Shown here: positions 8,190 to 17,001 of the stretch, one piece after another
Layout: each line of letters opens with the position of its first letter
Numbering within the stretch: the first letter of the stretch is position 1
Assembly (NCBI GenBank): GCA_038103905.1
Contig: JAYNZW010000011.1
Coordinates: 1 to 47,779, forward strand
Origin: CABYIR01 sp038103905
GTDB taxonomy: Bacteria; Pseudomonadota; Alphaproteobacteria; Pelagibacterales; AG-422-B15
Direction: 5' to 3'
DNA length: 47,779 bases
Notes under the pieces: model-generated
The model's database searches: none
Told to the model about the DNA's origin: nothing
Seen by the model: only the letters and a program-made list of their open reading frames with translations
Made by a program: the position numbers and the translations under genes

Positions 8190-9230
8190 TTAATAAGCCG
8201 ATGAAAGGATTGGAAGAAATGAACTCTCAGACTCTAAAGCCTTTCCACTGCCAATCGCGACACACGATAGCGGCTCATCAGCTATAGTAACAGGTAGCCC
8301 AGTAGATTCTCTTAATGCATCATCCATTCTTTCAAGAAGAGCTCCACCTCCAGTAAGTACTATTCCCATATCAACTAAATCAGCGGCTAATTCAGGAGGA
8401 GTTTCCTCAAGAGCTGCTTTAACTGCATCAATTATAGTTTGGACTGGCTCAGATAAAGCTTCTGCAACTTGGGTTTGAGTCATGGCGATTTCTTTTGGAA
8501 TACCTGATGCTAAGTCTCTACCCTTAATATCAAGTGATTTGCCATCGCCACCCTTTGGAAAAATAGCGACTCCAATTTCTTTTTTTATGCTTTCAGCGGA
8601 TGTTTCTCCAATTAATAAATTATATCTTTTTCTCATATACTGGATAATTGAAGTATCAAAAATATCACCTCCAACACGAACTGAGCGAGAATAAACAATT
8701 CCACCAAGTGATATGACGGCTATCTCACTTGTTCCACCTCCAATATCGACAATCATAGAGCCTCTTGGCTCATTAACTGGCAAACCTGCACCAATTGCTG
8801 CTGCCATTGGCTCTTCAATTAAAGACACTTTTCTGGCTCCCGCTGCTAATGCAGAGTCATGTATAGCTCTTCTTTCAACGGGTGTAGAGCCTGTTGGTAC
8901 ACAAATGATAATTCTTGGGTTAGCAAAAGTTTTTCTATTGTGAACTTTTCTAATGAAATGTTTAATCATTTCTTCTGTAACAACAAAATCAGCAATCACG
9001 CCATCTTTCATTGGCCTAATAGCTTGAATATGTCCTGGAGTTTTTCCAAGCATGCTCTTAGCTTCTTCTCCAACTGCAATAACTCGACTTTTGCCCATTT
9101 CATTAAGAACAGCAACTACAGAAGGTTCATTTAGAACAACACCCCTACCTTTTACATACACAAGTGTGTTAGCTGTACCAAGATCAATAGCCATATCAGA
9201 TGACCACATTCCAATTAGATTATTAAACAT
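8190..9230 (-). CDS. mreB: Actin-like rod-shape determining protein MreB
   Basis: 346 residues, the normal length. The actin-fold nucleotide motifs are intact: phosphate-1 DLGTANTLVYVKG (about 17-29), phosphate-2 IVDIGGGTSEIAV and the adenosine motif VLTGGGALL. MreB forms membrane-bound filaments that steer lateral wall synthesis. Its start lies 18 nt behind the leuA stop, so transcription probably enters from the branched-chain amino acid genes or a promoter within them. The clean motifs here contrast with the degenerate ones in FtsA of the same window. Confidence 0.98.
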   Translation of the reverse strand: MFNNLIGMWSSDMAIDLGTANTLVYVKGRGVVLNEPSVVAVLNEMGKSRVIAVGEEAKSMLGKTPGHIQAIRPMKDGVIADFVVTEEMIKHFIRKVHNRKTFANPRIIICVPTGSTPVERRAIHDSALAAGARKVSLIEEPMAAAIGAGLPVNEPRGSMIVDIGGGTSEIAVISLGGIVYSRSVRVGGDIFDTSIIQYMRKRYNLLIGETSAESIKKEIGVAIFPKGGDGKSLDIKGRDLASGIPKEIAMTQTQVAEALSEPVQTIIDAVKAALEETPPELAADLVDMGIVLTGGGALLERMDDALRESTGLPVTIADEPLSCVAIGSGKALESESSFLPILSSAY

Positions 9231-9248
9231 TTTATTCCTTCCCTTAAA

Positions 9249-10802
9249 TTATGACGTTACCGACATTTGTTTTGGCTCAGTTTTTTCTCTTTTAACAATT
9301 AATTTATTAAGTGCATTTATATATGCCTTAGCAGAAGCAACCAAAGTATCAGTATGTGAACCTTGGCCTACAACAGACTTTCCTTTTTCAGAAAGTCTAA
9401 CAGAAACTTCAGCTTGAGCATCTGTACCTTCTGTAACAGCATGAACTTGATAAAGTAAAAGTTTTGCAGTGTGAGGTATTAATTTACTTAAGCCATTAAA
9501 TATTGCATCGACTGGACCATCGCCCGTAGAACTAATTTCCTTAACTTCACCGTAAATCTCAAGAGTAATTTCAGCTTTTTGAGGTCCCTTTGTACCCGCA
9601 ATAACCTGAAGATCAATAAGTGAAATATTATCATTAATTCTTATTGCCTGATCCTCAATAATTGCAGCAATGTCTTCATCATATAAGTTCTTTTTTTTAT
9701 CAGCTAAAGTTTTAAAATTTTCGAATGCTTCTTCAATAGCGTTATCTCCAACATTGTATCCAAGCTCAATAACCTTTTGCTTAAATGCATGTCTTCCAGA
9801 ATGTTTACCCATAACTAAATTAGACTCTGAAACTCCGACACTTTCAGGCGTCATGATTTCATATGTTTTAGCATTTTTTAACATTCCGTCTTGATGAATA
9901 CCCGCTTCGTGAGCAAATGCATTCTTTCCAACAATTGCTTTATTAAATTGAACTGGAAAACCAGTAACAGTTGAAACTAATTTTGAAGTCTTACTCAACT
10001 GTTCTGTTTTTATATTTGTATTAAATGGCATTAAATCATTTCGTGTACGAATTGCCATGACCACTTCCTCTAGAGCGGCATTGCCAGCTCTTTCACCCAA
10101 TCCATTGATAGTACATTCGATTTGTCTTGCTCCTGCTTTTACTCCAGCAAGAGAATTAGCTACTGCCAAACCTAAATCGTTATGGCAATGGGTAGATAGA
10201 GTGACCTTATCAATATTAGGCACATTATTTCTTAGATGTGTAATAATTTTTGTAAATTCTTCAGGAACTGAATAGCCAACTGTATCAGGTATATTAATAG
10301 TAGAAGCACCATTTTTAATAGCTGCTTCAACAGTTTTACACATAAAATCTAAATCAGTTCGAGTTCCATCTTCACATGACCATTCAATATCATCGCATAA
10401 ATTTCTTGCAAATGAAACGCTGTCGATGACTTTTTGATAAACTTGATCTGGATCAAGTTGTAATTTGTGCTTCATATGAAGTTCACTTGTAGAAATGAAT
10501 GTATGAATTCTTGGGCGTGAGGCATTCTTAAGAGCGTCTGCCGCAGACTGAATATCACTTTGAGAAGCTCTGCTTAAAGCACATACCTGAGAGTCTTTTA
10601 CAATTGATGAAATTTCCTTTACTGCATTAAAATCTCCTTTTGATGCAGCAGGGAAACCAGCTTCAATTATATCAACTCCTAAAGTTTCCAATGCCTGTGC
10701 AATTTTGATTTTTTCTTCAATATTCATTGAAGCACCAGGAGATTGTTCTCCATCTCTCATAGTCGTATCAAAGATCTTTATATTATTTGTATCTTGTGTC
10801 AT
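9249..10802 (-). CDS. leuA: 2-isopropylmalate synthase
   Basis: About 517 residues. The HMGL-like catalytic TIM barrel begins at once (FDTTMRDGEQSPGASM), with the metal-binding STHCHNDLGLAVANSLAG segment and GKHSGRHAF in the linker. The C-terminal LeuA regulatory domain follows from about 390 onward (leucine feedback site). It condenses acetyl-CoA with 2-oxoisovalerate in the first committed step of leucine synthesis. I place the start at the ATG at 10802, with AGAGGAA about 9 nt upstream; an in-frame TTG lies two codons earlier. The gene is preceded by a leucine-rich leader peptide and competing hairpins, implying attenuation, and is followed 18 nt later by mreB. Confidence 0.96.
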   Translation of the reverse strand: MTQDTNNIKIFDTTMRDGEQSPGASMNIEEKIKIAQALETLGVDIIEAGFPAASKGDFNAVKEISSIVKDSQVCALSRASQSDIQSAADALKNASRPRIHTFISTSELHMKHKLQLDPDQVYQKVIDSVSFARNLCDDIEWSCEDGTRTDLDFMCKTVEAAIKNGASTINIPDTVGYSVPEEFTKIITHLRNNVPNIDKVTLSTHCHNDLGLAVANSLAGVKAGARQIECTINGLGERAGNAALEEVVMAIRTRNDLMPFNTNIKTEQLSKTSKLVSTVTGFPVQFNKAIVGKNAFAHEAGIHQDGMLKNAKTYEIMTPESVGVSESNLVMGKHSGRHAFKQKVIELGYNVGDNAIEEAFENFKTLADKKKNLYDEDIAAIIEDQAIRINDNISLIDLQVIAGTKGPQKAEITLEIYGEVKEISSTGDGPVDAIFNGLSKLIPHTAKLLLYQVHAVTEGTDAQAEVSVRLSEKGKSVVGQGSHTDTLVASAKAYINALNKLIVKREKTEPKQMSVTS

Positions 10803-10847
10803 TTCCAATAATTCCTCTTATTACTAATTAAATGTGTTAAAATTAAG

Positions 10848-10918
10848 TATCCCCTGTAGCTGAAATTATTTCGCCCAGGGGCTGCTAAGCAGGTTTAACA
10901 GCAATAGAATTTGGGATA
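10848..10918 (-). promoter_or_regulatory. leuA attenuator: mutually exclusive RNA helices around the leader peptide
   Basis: On the leuA strand three segments compete. A = UAUCCC (10918-10913, just before the Leu codons), B = CCCCUG (10881-10876, near the leader stop) and C = CAGGGGAUA (10856-10848). C can pair with B (CCCCUG:CAGGGG, enclosing the leader stop codon) or with A (UAUCCC:GGGAUA), but not with both, because GGG is shared. A small GCUG/CAGC helix also spans the Leu codons. A ribosome stalled at Leu codons would mask A and leave B:C free; one reaching the stop would mask B. I see no clean GC stem plus long U tract, so the output could be termination or access to the leuA start. Confidence 0.6.
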
Positions 10919-10979
10919 ATGGCGCACTAATAGTGTCTGAATAACTGTATATTTTTAAAACATTTAAAAATTTAGACAT
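10866..10979 (-). CDS. Leucine-rich leader peptide of leuA (attenuation peptide)
   Basis: An intact 37-codon reading frame, ATG at 10979 to TAA at 10866, in the 295-nt space between ilvC and leuA. Residues 24-31 read ILLLLNLL, encoded ATT CTA TTG CTG TTA AAC CTG CTT: six leucines in seven codons using five different Leu codons. The Leu block ends about 20 nt before the stop, and the stop lies inside a hairpin loop. This is the classical design of a ribosome-stalling leader that senses charged tRNA-Leu. The leader has no obvious Shine-Dalgarno; its ATG lies in the 3' arm of an imperfect inverted repeat (CATAG at 11009-11005, CTATG at 10981-10977) around the palindrome AATAACGTTATT (11000-10989). 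Confidence 0.7.
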   Translation of the reverse strand: MSKFLNVLKIYSYSDTISAPLSQILLLLNLLSSPWAK

Positions 10980-11009
10980 AGTGCTATCAATAACGTTATT
11001 TCAGCTATG

Positions 11010-11036
11010 TTTATATTTATTTTCAATATAATTCAA
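11010..11036 (-). promoter_or_regulatory. Candidate promoter for the leuA leader
   Basis: TTGAAT (11036-11031) and TATAAA (11015-11010) are separated by 15 nt, about 30 nt in front of the leader ATG. The hexamers are fair but the spacing is short of the ideal 17 nt. A separate promoter downstream of ilvC would make the leader control leuA, and possibly mreB, independently of ilvBNC. AT-rich DNA gives such matches by chance. Confidence 0.28.
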
Positions 11037-11097
11037 TAGGTTACTGATTAAAGGCAATAAATTGGCTTAAATACTGTAAAAGTCCAAGAATTTATTG

Positions 11098-12117
11098 CTA
11101 ATTCTTAGCTTTATCTACAAGCTTATTCTTAGAAATCCAAGGCATCATAGATCTTAACTTAAGACCAACTTCCTCAATTGGATGATCATTAATTTTTTTT
11201 CTCATAGCCTCAAAATTTTTCGCTCCACTTTTATATTCTTCTATCCATTCACGAGTAAACTCACCTGACTGAATCTTAGCTAGAACACTTTTCATTTTTG
11301 CTTTTGTTTCACTGTCCACAACTACTGGACCTGACACGTATTCCCCATATTCAGCAGTATTTGAAATTGAATAATTCATATTGGCAATTCCACCTTCATA
11401 AATTAAATCAACAATCAATTTCACTTCATGAAGACATTCAAAGTAAGCCATTTCAGGCGGATATCCTGCTTCTGTTAATGTTTCAAATCCATTTCTTATT
11501 AATTCAACAACACCTCCACATAAAACTGACTGCTCTCCAAAGAGGTCAGTTTCGCATTCATCTTTAAATGTTGTTTCAATAGTTCCAGCTTTACCTCCAC
11601 CAATCGCTGAAGCGTATGAAAGCGCTATGGGCAATGCGCTGCCTGATTTATCTTTATCAATAGCTACTAGACATGGAACTCCACCACCTCTTTTAAATTC
11701 TGATCTAACAGTATGACCAGGACCTTTTGGCGCAATCATGAATACATCAAGATCTTCTCTTGGTTCAATTAATTTAAAGTGAACATTTAACCCGTGAGCA
11801 AAAGCAAGTGCCGCACCTTTTCTTACTCTTTGTTCAATATGATTTTGATAAACATCTGCTTGAAGTTCATCGGGAACCAGCATCATAATTACATCAGCCC
11901 ATTCTGCTGCATCAGATAAACCCATTACAGAAAATCCCTCAGCTTTTGCTTTTTCGGCACTTGAAGAGCCTTCTCTTAAAGCAATCGCTAAATCTTTTAC
12001 GCCAGAATCTTTCAAGTTCAATGCATGAGCATGTCCTTGACTCCCATAACCAAATATTGCAATTTTTTTTGATTTGATTAATTCTAAATCAGAGTCTTTT
12101 TCATAATATACTTTCAT
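11098..12117 (-). CDS. ilvC: Ketol-acid reductoisomerase (class I)
   Basis: 339 residues, the class I length. The N-terminal Rossmann domain carries FGYGSQGHAHALNLKDSG (22-39) and the MLVPDE segment. The helical C-terminal domain has the metal ligands in FKDECETDLFGEQSVLCGG and YFECLHEVKLIVDLIYEGG. It isomerises and reduces acetolactate or acetohydroxybutyrate with NADPH and Mg2+ in valine, isoleucine and leucine synthesis. It starts 9 nt after ilvN, so ilvB-ilvN-ilvC form one operon. The following 295 nt hold the leuA leader. Confidence 0.97.
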   Translation of the reverse strand: MKVYYEKDSDLELIKSKKIAIFGYGSQGHAHALNLKDSGVKDLAIALREGSSSAEKAKAEGFSVMGLSDAAEWADVIMMLVPDELQADVYQNHIEQRVRKGAALAFAHGLNVHFKLIEPREDLDVFMIAPKGPGHTVRSEFKRGGGVPCLVAIDKDKSGSALPIALSYASAIGGGKAGTIETTFKDECETDLFGEQSVLCGGVVELIRNGFETLTEAGYPPEMAYFECLHEVKLIVDLIYEGGIANMNYSISNTAEYGEYVSGPVVVDSETKAKMKSVLAKIQSGEFTREWIEEYKSGAKNFEAMRKKINDHPIEEVGLKLRSMMPWISKNKLVDKAKN

Positions 12118-12126
12118 ATCTTTTCC

Positions 12127-12633
12127 TTACATTTTTTCATTGCCACGCGCAATTGCGACAACACCAGTTCTAGAAACCTCAGATAACCCCAATGGCTTCA
12201 TTAAATTTATAAACGCATCAATCTTATGAGGAGATCCATTTAATTCAAATACAAAAGAGTCGTGAGTAGTGTCAATAATTTTAGCCCTAAATACCTCAGA
12301 AAGCCTCATTGACTCTACCCTTTTTTCTCCTGTAGAAAGTATCTTAACCAAAGCCATTTCTCTTTCAATGCCCTTTTTATCAAAAGTTACATTCGCAGCT
12401 CTTTGTACAGGTACTAATTTTTCCAATTGAGATATTAACTTATTAATTGTTTCCTCACTGCCAGGCGCTACTATTGTAATCCTCGAAATATGCTTTTCAG
12501 CATCTACTTCAGCAACAGTTAAACTATCAATATTATAACCTCTTCCAGAAATTAGACCTATTACTCTTGCTAAAACTCCTGGTTCATTATCGACAAGTAC
12601 TGATACGGTATTCTTTTTTATAATTTCATCCAT
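12127..12633 (-). CDS. ilvN: Acetolactate synthase small (regulatory) subunit
   Basis: 168 residues with the N-terminal ACT domain (VSVLVDNEPGVLARVIGLISGRGYNIDSLTV, about 10-40 here quoted in part as EPGVLARVIGLISGRGYNID) and the C-terminal ALS small-subunit domain. It binds valine and confers feedback inhibition on the catalytic subunit. The ATG at 12633 shares one base with the ilvB stop (TGATG), which decides this start over an in-frame TTG one codon earlier. Transcription continues into ilvC. Confidence 0.95.
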   Translation of the reverse strand: MDEIIKKNTVSVLVDNEPGVLARVIGLISGRGYNIDSLTVAEVDAEKHISRITIVAPGSEETINKLISQLEKLVPVQRAANVTFDKKGIEREMALVKILSTGEKRVESMRLSEVFRAKIIDTTHDSFVFELNGSPHKIDAFINLMKPLGLSEVSRTGVVAIARGNEKM

Positions 12634-14408
12634 CAAACCAAAACCTTTCCTTCATCGGAAATTTCACTTTTTTCTGTTTCATCTCCAAGCAGCATATCAC
12701 TATGCGCTTTACCTGATGGGATCATTGGAAAAACGTTTTCATTCTGGTCTACTACACAATCAAATATTACTGGACCATCGTATTCGATCATTTCTTTTAT
12801 CGAGTTATCTAAATCTTTTGGATTATCAACTCTAATACCTTTCGCACCATAAGCCTCTGCTAATTTAACAAAATCTGGTAAAGAGTCCGTGTAACTATGA
12901 GAGTACCTCTTATCATGAAGTAGTTCCTGCCATTGACGAACCATGCCCATGTACTGATTATTTATTATAAAAATTTTCACAGGCAATTTATGTTGTATAG
13001 CAGTCGACATCTCTTGAATACACATAAGTATTGATGCTTCGCCTGCAATATCAATTACAAGTTTTTCGGGATGAGCGACTTGAACACCTAATGCCGCTGG
13101 AAAGCCAAACCCCATAGTTCCTAAACCTCCAGATGTAATCCATCGATTTGGTTTTGAAAATTTATAATGTTGAGCGGCCCACATTTGATGTTGTCCAACT
13201 TCTGTTGTTACAAATGTATCCATATCCTTTGTCAACTCATAAAGTCTCTGAATAGCAAATTGAGGTTTAATTGTTTTCTTTCCTTGATCAAATTTAAGAG
13301 AGTCTTTTTTTCTCCAATTATCAATTGTGCTCCACCAATTTTTTACTTCACTTTTATTAGTTTTGTATACTTTTGTTTTCCACAATTTGATTGCATCTTC
13401 TAAGACATGAGCAACATCGCCGATTATTGGCACATCAACATTTACAGTTTTATTAATTGAAGAAGGATCAATATCAATGTGTATTTTTTTTGAGTTCGGA
13501 GAAAACTCATCAACTTTTCCTGTTATACGGTCATCAAATCGTGCTCCGATATTAATCATTAAATCACACTGGTTCATCGTCATATTTGCTTCATATGTGC
13601 CATGCATTCCAAGCATACCAATAAACTGATTATCATCTCCAGGAAATGCTCCTAACCCTTGAAGAGTAGAAGTAATTGGAAATCCGGTAAGTCTTACAAA
13701 TTCTCTCAATAATTGAACAGCTGCATTTCCAGAATTTATTACACCGCCACCAGTATAAAAAACAGGTTTCTCAGCTGCTGCTATTAATTGTAATGCTTCA
13801 TCAATAGTATCAATGTTTGCTTTTAGCTTTGGTCTATAAGATTTATGCTTAACAGTTTCAGGTCCTATATAAGTTCCAGTTTGAAACTGAATGTCTTTCG
13901 GAATATCAACTAAAACTGGGCCAGGCCTTCCATTCAAAGCTACATAGAATGCCTCATGCAATATTCTTGATAAATCATTAATATCTTTAACTAACCAATT
14001 ATGTTTTGTACATGGTCTTGTAATACCAACAGTGTCACACTCTTGGAAGGCATCAGTTCCAATTAAATGACTAGGTACTTGACCACTTATGCAAACAAGT
14101 GGGATCGAGTCCATCAACGCATCAGTTAAACCTGTAACTGCATTTGTAACTCCTGGACCAGAAGTAACAAGCAACACTCCTACTTTGCCTGAAGATCTGG
14201 CATAACCCTCAGCTGCATGAGACGCTCCTTGTTCATGGCGAACAAGAAAATGTCTTATTGGGTTGTTATCACTTGAAGTAGCTCTTTTTGCAAGTTCATC
14301 ATATATAGGAAGAACAGCTCCTCCAGGATAACCAAAAATAGTATCTACTCCATGATCCTCAAAAGCTTTCAAAACCATTTCAGCGCCAGATAATTGAATA
14401 TTTACCAT
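12633..14408 (-). CDS. ilvB: Acetolactate synthase large (catalytic) subunit
   Basis: 591 residues of a thiamine-diphosphate enzyme. It has the N-terminal PYR domain with FGYPGGAVLPIYD and the catalytic Glu in RHEQGASHAAEGYARSSG (about 58-75), the FAD-associated middle domain, and the C-terminal PP domain with GLGTMGFGFPAALG and the Mg-ThDP motif beginning IDIAGEASILM and ending NNQYMGMV. It condenses pyruvate with pyruvate or 2-oxobutyrate. The catalytic-metal motif reads GEAS where GDGS is usual, a conservative variant. A GAGAGG ribosome site lies 7 nt before the ATG, and a good promoter lies just upstream. Confidence 0.96.
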   Translation of the reverse strand: MVNIQLSGAEMVLKAFEDHGVDTIFGYPGGAVLPIYDELAKRATSSDNNPIRHFLVRHEQGASHAAEGYARSSGKVGVLLVTSGPGVTNAVTGLTDALMDSIPLVCISGQVPSHLIGTDAFQECDTVGITRPCTKHNWLVKDINDLSRILHEAFYVALNGRPGPVLVDIPKDIQFQTGTYIGPETVKHKSYRPKLKANIDTIDEALQLIAAAEKPVFYTGGGVINSGNAAVQLLREFVRLTGFPITSTLQGLGAFPGDDNQFIGMLGMHGTYEANMTMNQCDLMINIGARFDDRITGKVDEFSPNSKKIHIDIDPSSINKTVNVDVPIIGDVAHVLEDAIKLWKTKVYKTNKSEVKNWWSTIDNWRKKDSLKFDQGKKTIKPQFAIQRLYELTKDMDTFVTTEVGQHQMWAAQHYKFSKPNRWITSGGLGTMGFGFPAALGVQVAHPEKLVIDIAGEASILMCIQEMSTAIQHKLPVKIFIINNQYMGMVRQWQELLHDKRYSHSYTDSLPDFVKLAEAYGAKGIRVDNPKDLDNSIKEMIEYDGPVIFDCVVDQNENVFPMIPSGKAHSDMLLGDETEKSEISDEGKVLV

Positions 14409-14432
14409 ATTTACCTCTCGATTAAGGTCGCT

Positions 14433-14461
14433 TGTTTACGGCTATTTGCCCATAATGTCAA
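14433..14461 (-). promoter_or_regulatory. Sigma-70-type promoter candidate for ilvBNC
   Basis: A perfect -35 hexamer TTGACA (14461-14456), a 17-nt spacer, and TAAACA (14438-14433) as a weaker -10. The predicted start would leave an untranslated leader of only about 20 nt before ilvB, with no room for a leader peptide, so the leucine attenuator acts downstream of ilvC instead. It sits in the 92-nt gap between miaA and ilvB. Confidence 0.45.
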
Positions 14462-14500
14462 ATAATTATTAATATATGGAAAGTAAATTATTTAAATTCT

Positions 14501-15379
14501 TTATATATATTTCTTAATACTAGAATTTTGAGTAATATTATTACCTTTGATCCAAGTTATTTGTCTTTTAATATAATTCCTCGTTTTTTGTTTAGCTAAG
14601 TCTGAGGCTTCTTGGAGGGATAATTCATTGTTTAAATACTTTGATATTTCCCTAACGCCGATAGCTTTCATTATAGAAAGATTAGGATCATACATCTTTT
14701 CAAGCAATCGCTCTATTTCTTCAATGCCACCACATTCAATCATTTGATCAAATCTTTTTTCACAGCTTCTATATATTTCGGATCTATCAAATTCTTGAAT
14801 TACAATATCCAACTTTAAATTTTGAATAATTTTTTTATTTTTTAAATTCCACTCCTCTATGGTTTTACCGGTCCCAATAAAAACATTATAAGCTCTTTGG
14901 ATTCTTTGAGTGTCACTTGGATTTATTTTTAAATTTTGATTTTTCTCAGCTAAAATTTTATAAATAAAATCATGACCATTCTGACTAATTATATGTTTAG
15001 TTTCTTCAATTACAGAATTAGGTATCTTCGGTATAGACGATATTCCATCAATAAGGCCTTTAAGATACATTCCTGTGCCCCCAACTATTATTGGAAGTTT
15101 ATTATTGTCTAATGATAAATTGATTTCTTTTTTAACTAAGTTTAACCACTTTGATAAAGTACAATTTTCATCTCCCCTAAGAAATCCATATAGACGATGA
15201 TCAACTTTATTTTCATCTTCAATAGACGGCCGAGATGTTATTAAACGTAGATCTTGGTAAACTTGAATACTGTCAGCATTGATAATTGTGGCAGCATGTT
15301 TTTCTGCAATTTTATTTGCAGCCGAAGACTTGCCACTTGCTGTTGGACCAAAAATTACAAGCGCTTTTTTATTAATCAT
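14501..15379 (-). CDS. miaA: tRNA dimethylallyltransferase MiaA
   Basis: 292 residues. The P-loop GPTASGKS is at 11-18, followed by the DSIQVY motif (Asp general base) and SRPS, then GGTGMYLKGLIDG. The conserved C-terminal KAIGVREI segment and TRNYIKRQITW are present. MiaA prenylates A37 of tRNAs reading UNN codons, using dimethylallyl diphosphate. It follows degP by 13 nt and probably belongs to the hflKC-degP transcript. UNN-decoding tRNAs include tRNA-Leu(UUR), which makes closeness to a leucine attenuator suggestive, but that is inference. Confidence 0.95.
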   Translation of the reverse strand: MINKKALVIFGPTASGKSSAANKIAEKHAATIINADSIQVYQDLRLITSRPSIEDENKVDHRLYGFLRGDENCTLSKWLNLVKKEINLSLDNNKLPIIVGGTGMYLKGLIDGISSIPKIPNSVIEETKHIISQNGHDFIYKILAEKNQNLKINPSDTQRIQRAYNVFIGTGKTIEEWNLKNKKIIQNLKLDIVIQEFDRSEIYRSCEKRFDQMIECGGIEEIERLLEKMYDPNLSIMKAIGVREISKYLNNELSLQEASDLAKQKTRNYIKRQITWIKGNNITQNSSIKKYI

Positions 15380-15392
15380 TTAGATATTTTAT

Positions 15393-16799
15393 CTAATCTA
15401 ATGATAGTTTGGCTCCAATATACTTTCTTGTATTTGGTCCTCCATAGAAAACAACTAAAACGTTTTCTTTTCCATCAGCAACAACGTCCTTAATGATAGA
15501 TAAGACATCTGATCCAGATTTAACGGGTCTATTTTGAATTTCTATTATTATATCATCAGGAGAAATATTTTGTCTTATCAAGAATGAATCTGGATTGAGC
15601 TCGGTCAAAATAACTCCTTCAAGTCCAGGTGCTAATTTTAATCTTGCTTTATCTTCATTTGATAGTTTTCTAACTTTCATTCCAAGCTCTTTTACAAATA
15701 CACTTTCATCGTTACGTTCTATTGCAGCCAATTCATCTAAGCTAGGCTGCTTTCCTAGATTAACAGTTAACATAACCTCACGTTCATTCCGCCAGACTAA
15801 AACATTAGCGGGCTTTCCGATTTCGGCACCTGCAACTAGTCTAGGAAGAGTTTTTACTGACTCGACTTCTTGATTGTTAAATTCGATAATTATATCACCT
15901 TCTTGTATTCCATCTTTCAAAGCCGGGCTATCAGGTGTTAATCCCTGAACTAGAGCCCCATATGTTTTCTTTAATCCAACACTTTGTGCAATTTCATCAG
16001 ATACCTCTTGTATCCTTACGCCCAACCAAGCACGCTCAATTTCGCCATTTGTTTTGAGCTGATCAATTATATTGCTTACTAGATTTGAGGGAATTGCAAA
16101 GCCTATACCAATTGATCCACCACTAGGTGAAATGATGGCAGTGTTTACACCTATCACTTTTCCATCTAAATCAAATAAAGGCCCTCCAGAATTTCCACGG
16201 TTAATAGATGCATCAGTTTGAATAAAATTATCATATCGACCACCGAGCATTCTTCCTCTTGCTGACACAATTCCAGCAGTTACAGTTCCACCCAAACCAT
16301 ATGGGTTGCCAATTGCCATTACCCAGTTACCAACCTTAGCGTTGTCTGAGTCTCCAAAACTTAAAGCTGACAATGAAATTTCTGGCTCAACTTTAAGTAG
16401 AGCTAAATCAGTTTCTTTATCAGTTGCAATCAAAGCAGCTTCGAGTTTCAAACCGTCAGTAAATGTTGCTGTAATGTCAGTTGCATTTTCAACCACATGA
16501 TAATTAGTAACTATGTAGCCATCTGATGATATCACAAAACCAGAACCAAGGGACTGCACTGTTCTTTCAGATGGCTGTTGTTGCCTAGGAACGTTGAAAG
16601 GAAAATTAAAAAAATCCTCTAATGATGGTTGATTGCTTTGACTTGTTTTTACCGTTCCAGTTGTTGATATGTTTACAACTGATGGTGATAATCTCTCAGC
16701 AAGATCTGAAAAGGATGAGGGTCCACTAAATCCATAAGAAATTTGAATGCTTATCCAAAGTAAAATGAAAGCTGAAGAAGTATTCTTTAGTAAATTCAT
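15393..16799 (-). CDS. degP: DegP/Do-type periplasmic serine endoprotease
   Basis: 468 residues. An N-terminal signal peptide (about 1-23) precedes a trypsin-like domain with the triad His101 (TNYHVVEN), Asp131 (ETDLALLKV) and Ser204 (RGNSGGPLFD). Two PDZ domains follow (about 250-340 and 375-465), both with carboxylate-binding loops recognisable as YGALVQGLTPDSPA and GLEGVILTELNPDSF. It degrades or refolds misfolded envelope proteins. It lies 8 nt behind a DUF2065 gene and hflC, the usual alphaproteobacterial order. The Gln/Pro-rich LA loop region (about 53-80) is short, as in DegQ. Confidence 0.95.
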   Translation of the reverse strand: MNLLKNTSSAFILLWISIQISYGFSGPSSFSDLAERLSPSVVNISTTGTVKTSQSNQPSLEDFFNFPFNVPRQQQPSERTVQSLGSGFVISSDGYIVTNYHVVENATDITATFTDGLKLEAALIATDKETDLALLKVEPEISLSALSFGDSDNAKVGNWVMAIGNPYGLGGTVTAGIVSARGRMLGGRYDNFIQTDASINRGNSGGPLFDLDGKVIGVNTAIISPSGGSIGIGFAIPSNLVSNIIDQLKTNGEIERAWLGVRIQEVSDEIAQSVGLKKTYGALVQGLTPDSPALKDGIQEGDIIIEFNNQEVESVKTLPRLVAGAEIGKPANVLVWRNEREVMLTVNLGKQPSLDELAAIERNDESVFVKELGMKVRKLSNEDKARLKLAPGLEGVILTELNPDSFLIRQNISPDDIIIEIQNRPVKSGSDVLSIIKDVVADGKENVLVVFYGGPNTRKYIGAKLSLD

Positions 16800-16807
16800 T
16801 TGATAAA

Positions 16808-16996
16808 TTATTCTTTAACCAGCCAAATTAAAACTAACCCTACGACTGCAGAGACAATTCCGGTCCATTTCAAAGTTTCGTTTGAAGAGTTAAGCATCTT
16901 GCCAATCATAGACTTCATTGTATTAGGAAATATGGCATAAAGAAGTCCCTCAATAATCAAAAACAGCCCAAAAGCAGTGATCAATGTACTAATCAT
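16808..16996 (-). CDS. DUF2065 small membrane protein
   Basis: 62 residues, two hydrophobic helices (about 3-24 and 42-60) joined by a short basic loop, matching the size and pattern of the DUF2065 family (GLFLIIEGLLYAIFPNTMK, then VGLVLIWLV). Function is unknown. The family is regularly found between hflC and degP in proteobacteria, as here (5 nt after hflC, 8 nt before degP), which points to a link with membrane protease control. The start is an ATG. Confidence 0.85.
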   Translation of the reverse strand: MISTLITAFGLFLIIEGLLYAIFPNTMKSMIGKMLNSSNETLKWTGIVSAVVGLVLIWLVKE

Positions 16997-17001
16997 GATT
17001 G

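Noticed and set aside
8482..9417. Several plus-strand open frames opposite mreB and leuA
   Set aside because: They are antisense to highly conserved genes, show no family resemblance and arise from codon bias on the opposite strand.
10848..10918. Closed helix around 10848-10918 considered as a plus-strand small RNA or tRNA-like gene
   Set aside because: No tRNA or known small-RNA consensus fits, and the minus strand reads cleanly as a Leu-rich leader peptide with attenuator helices before leuA.
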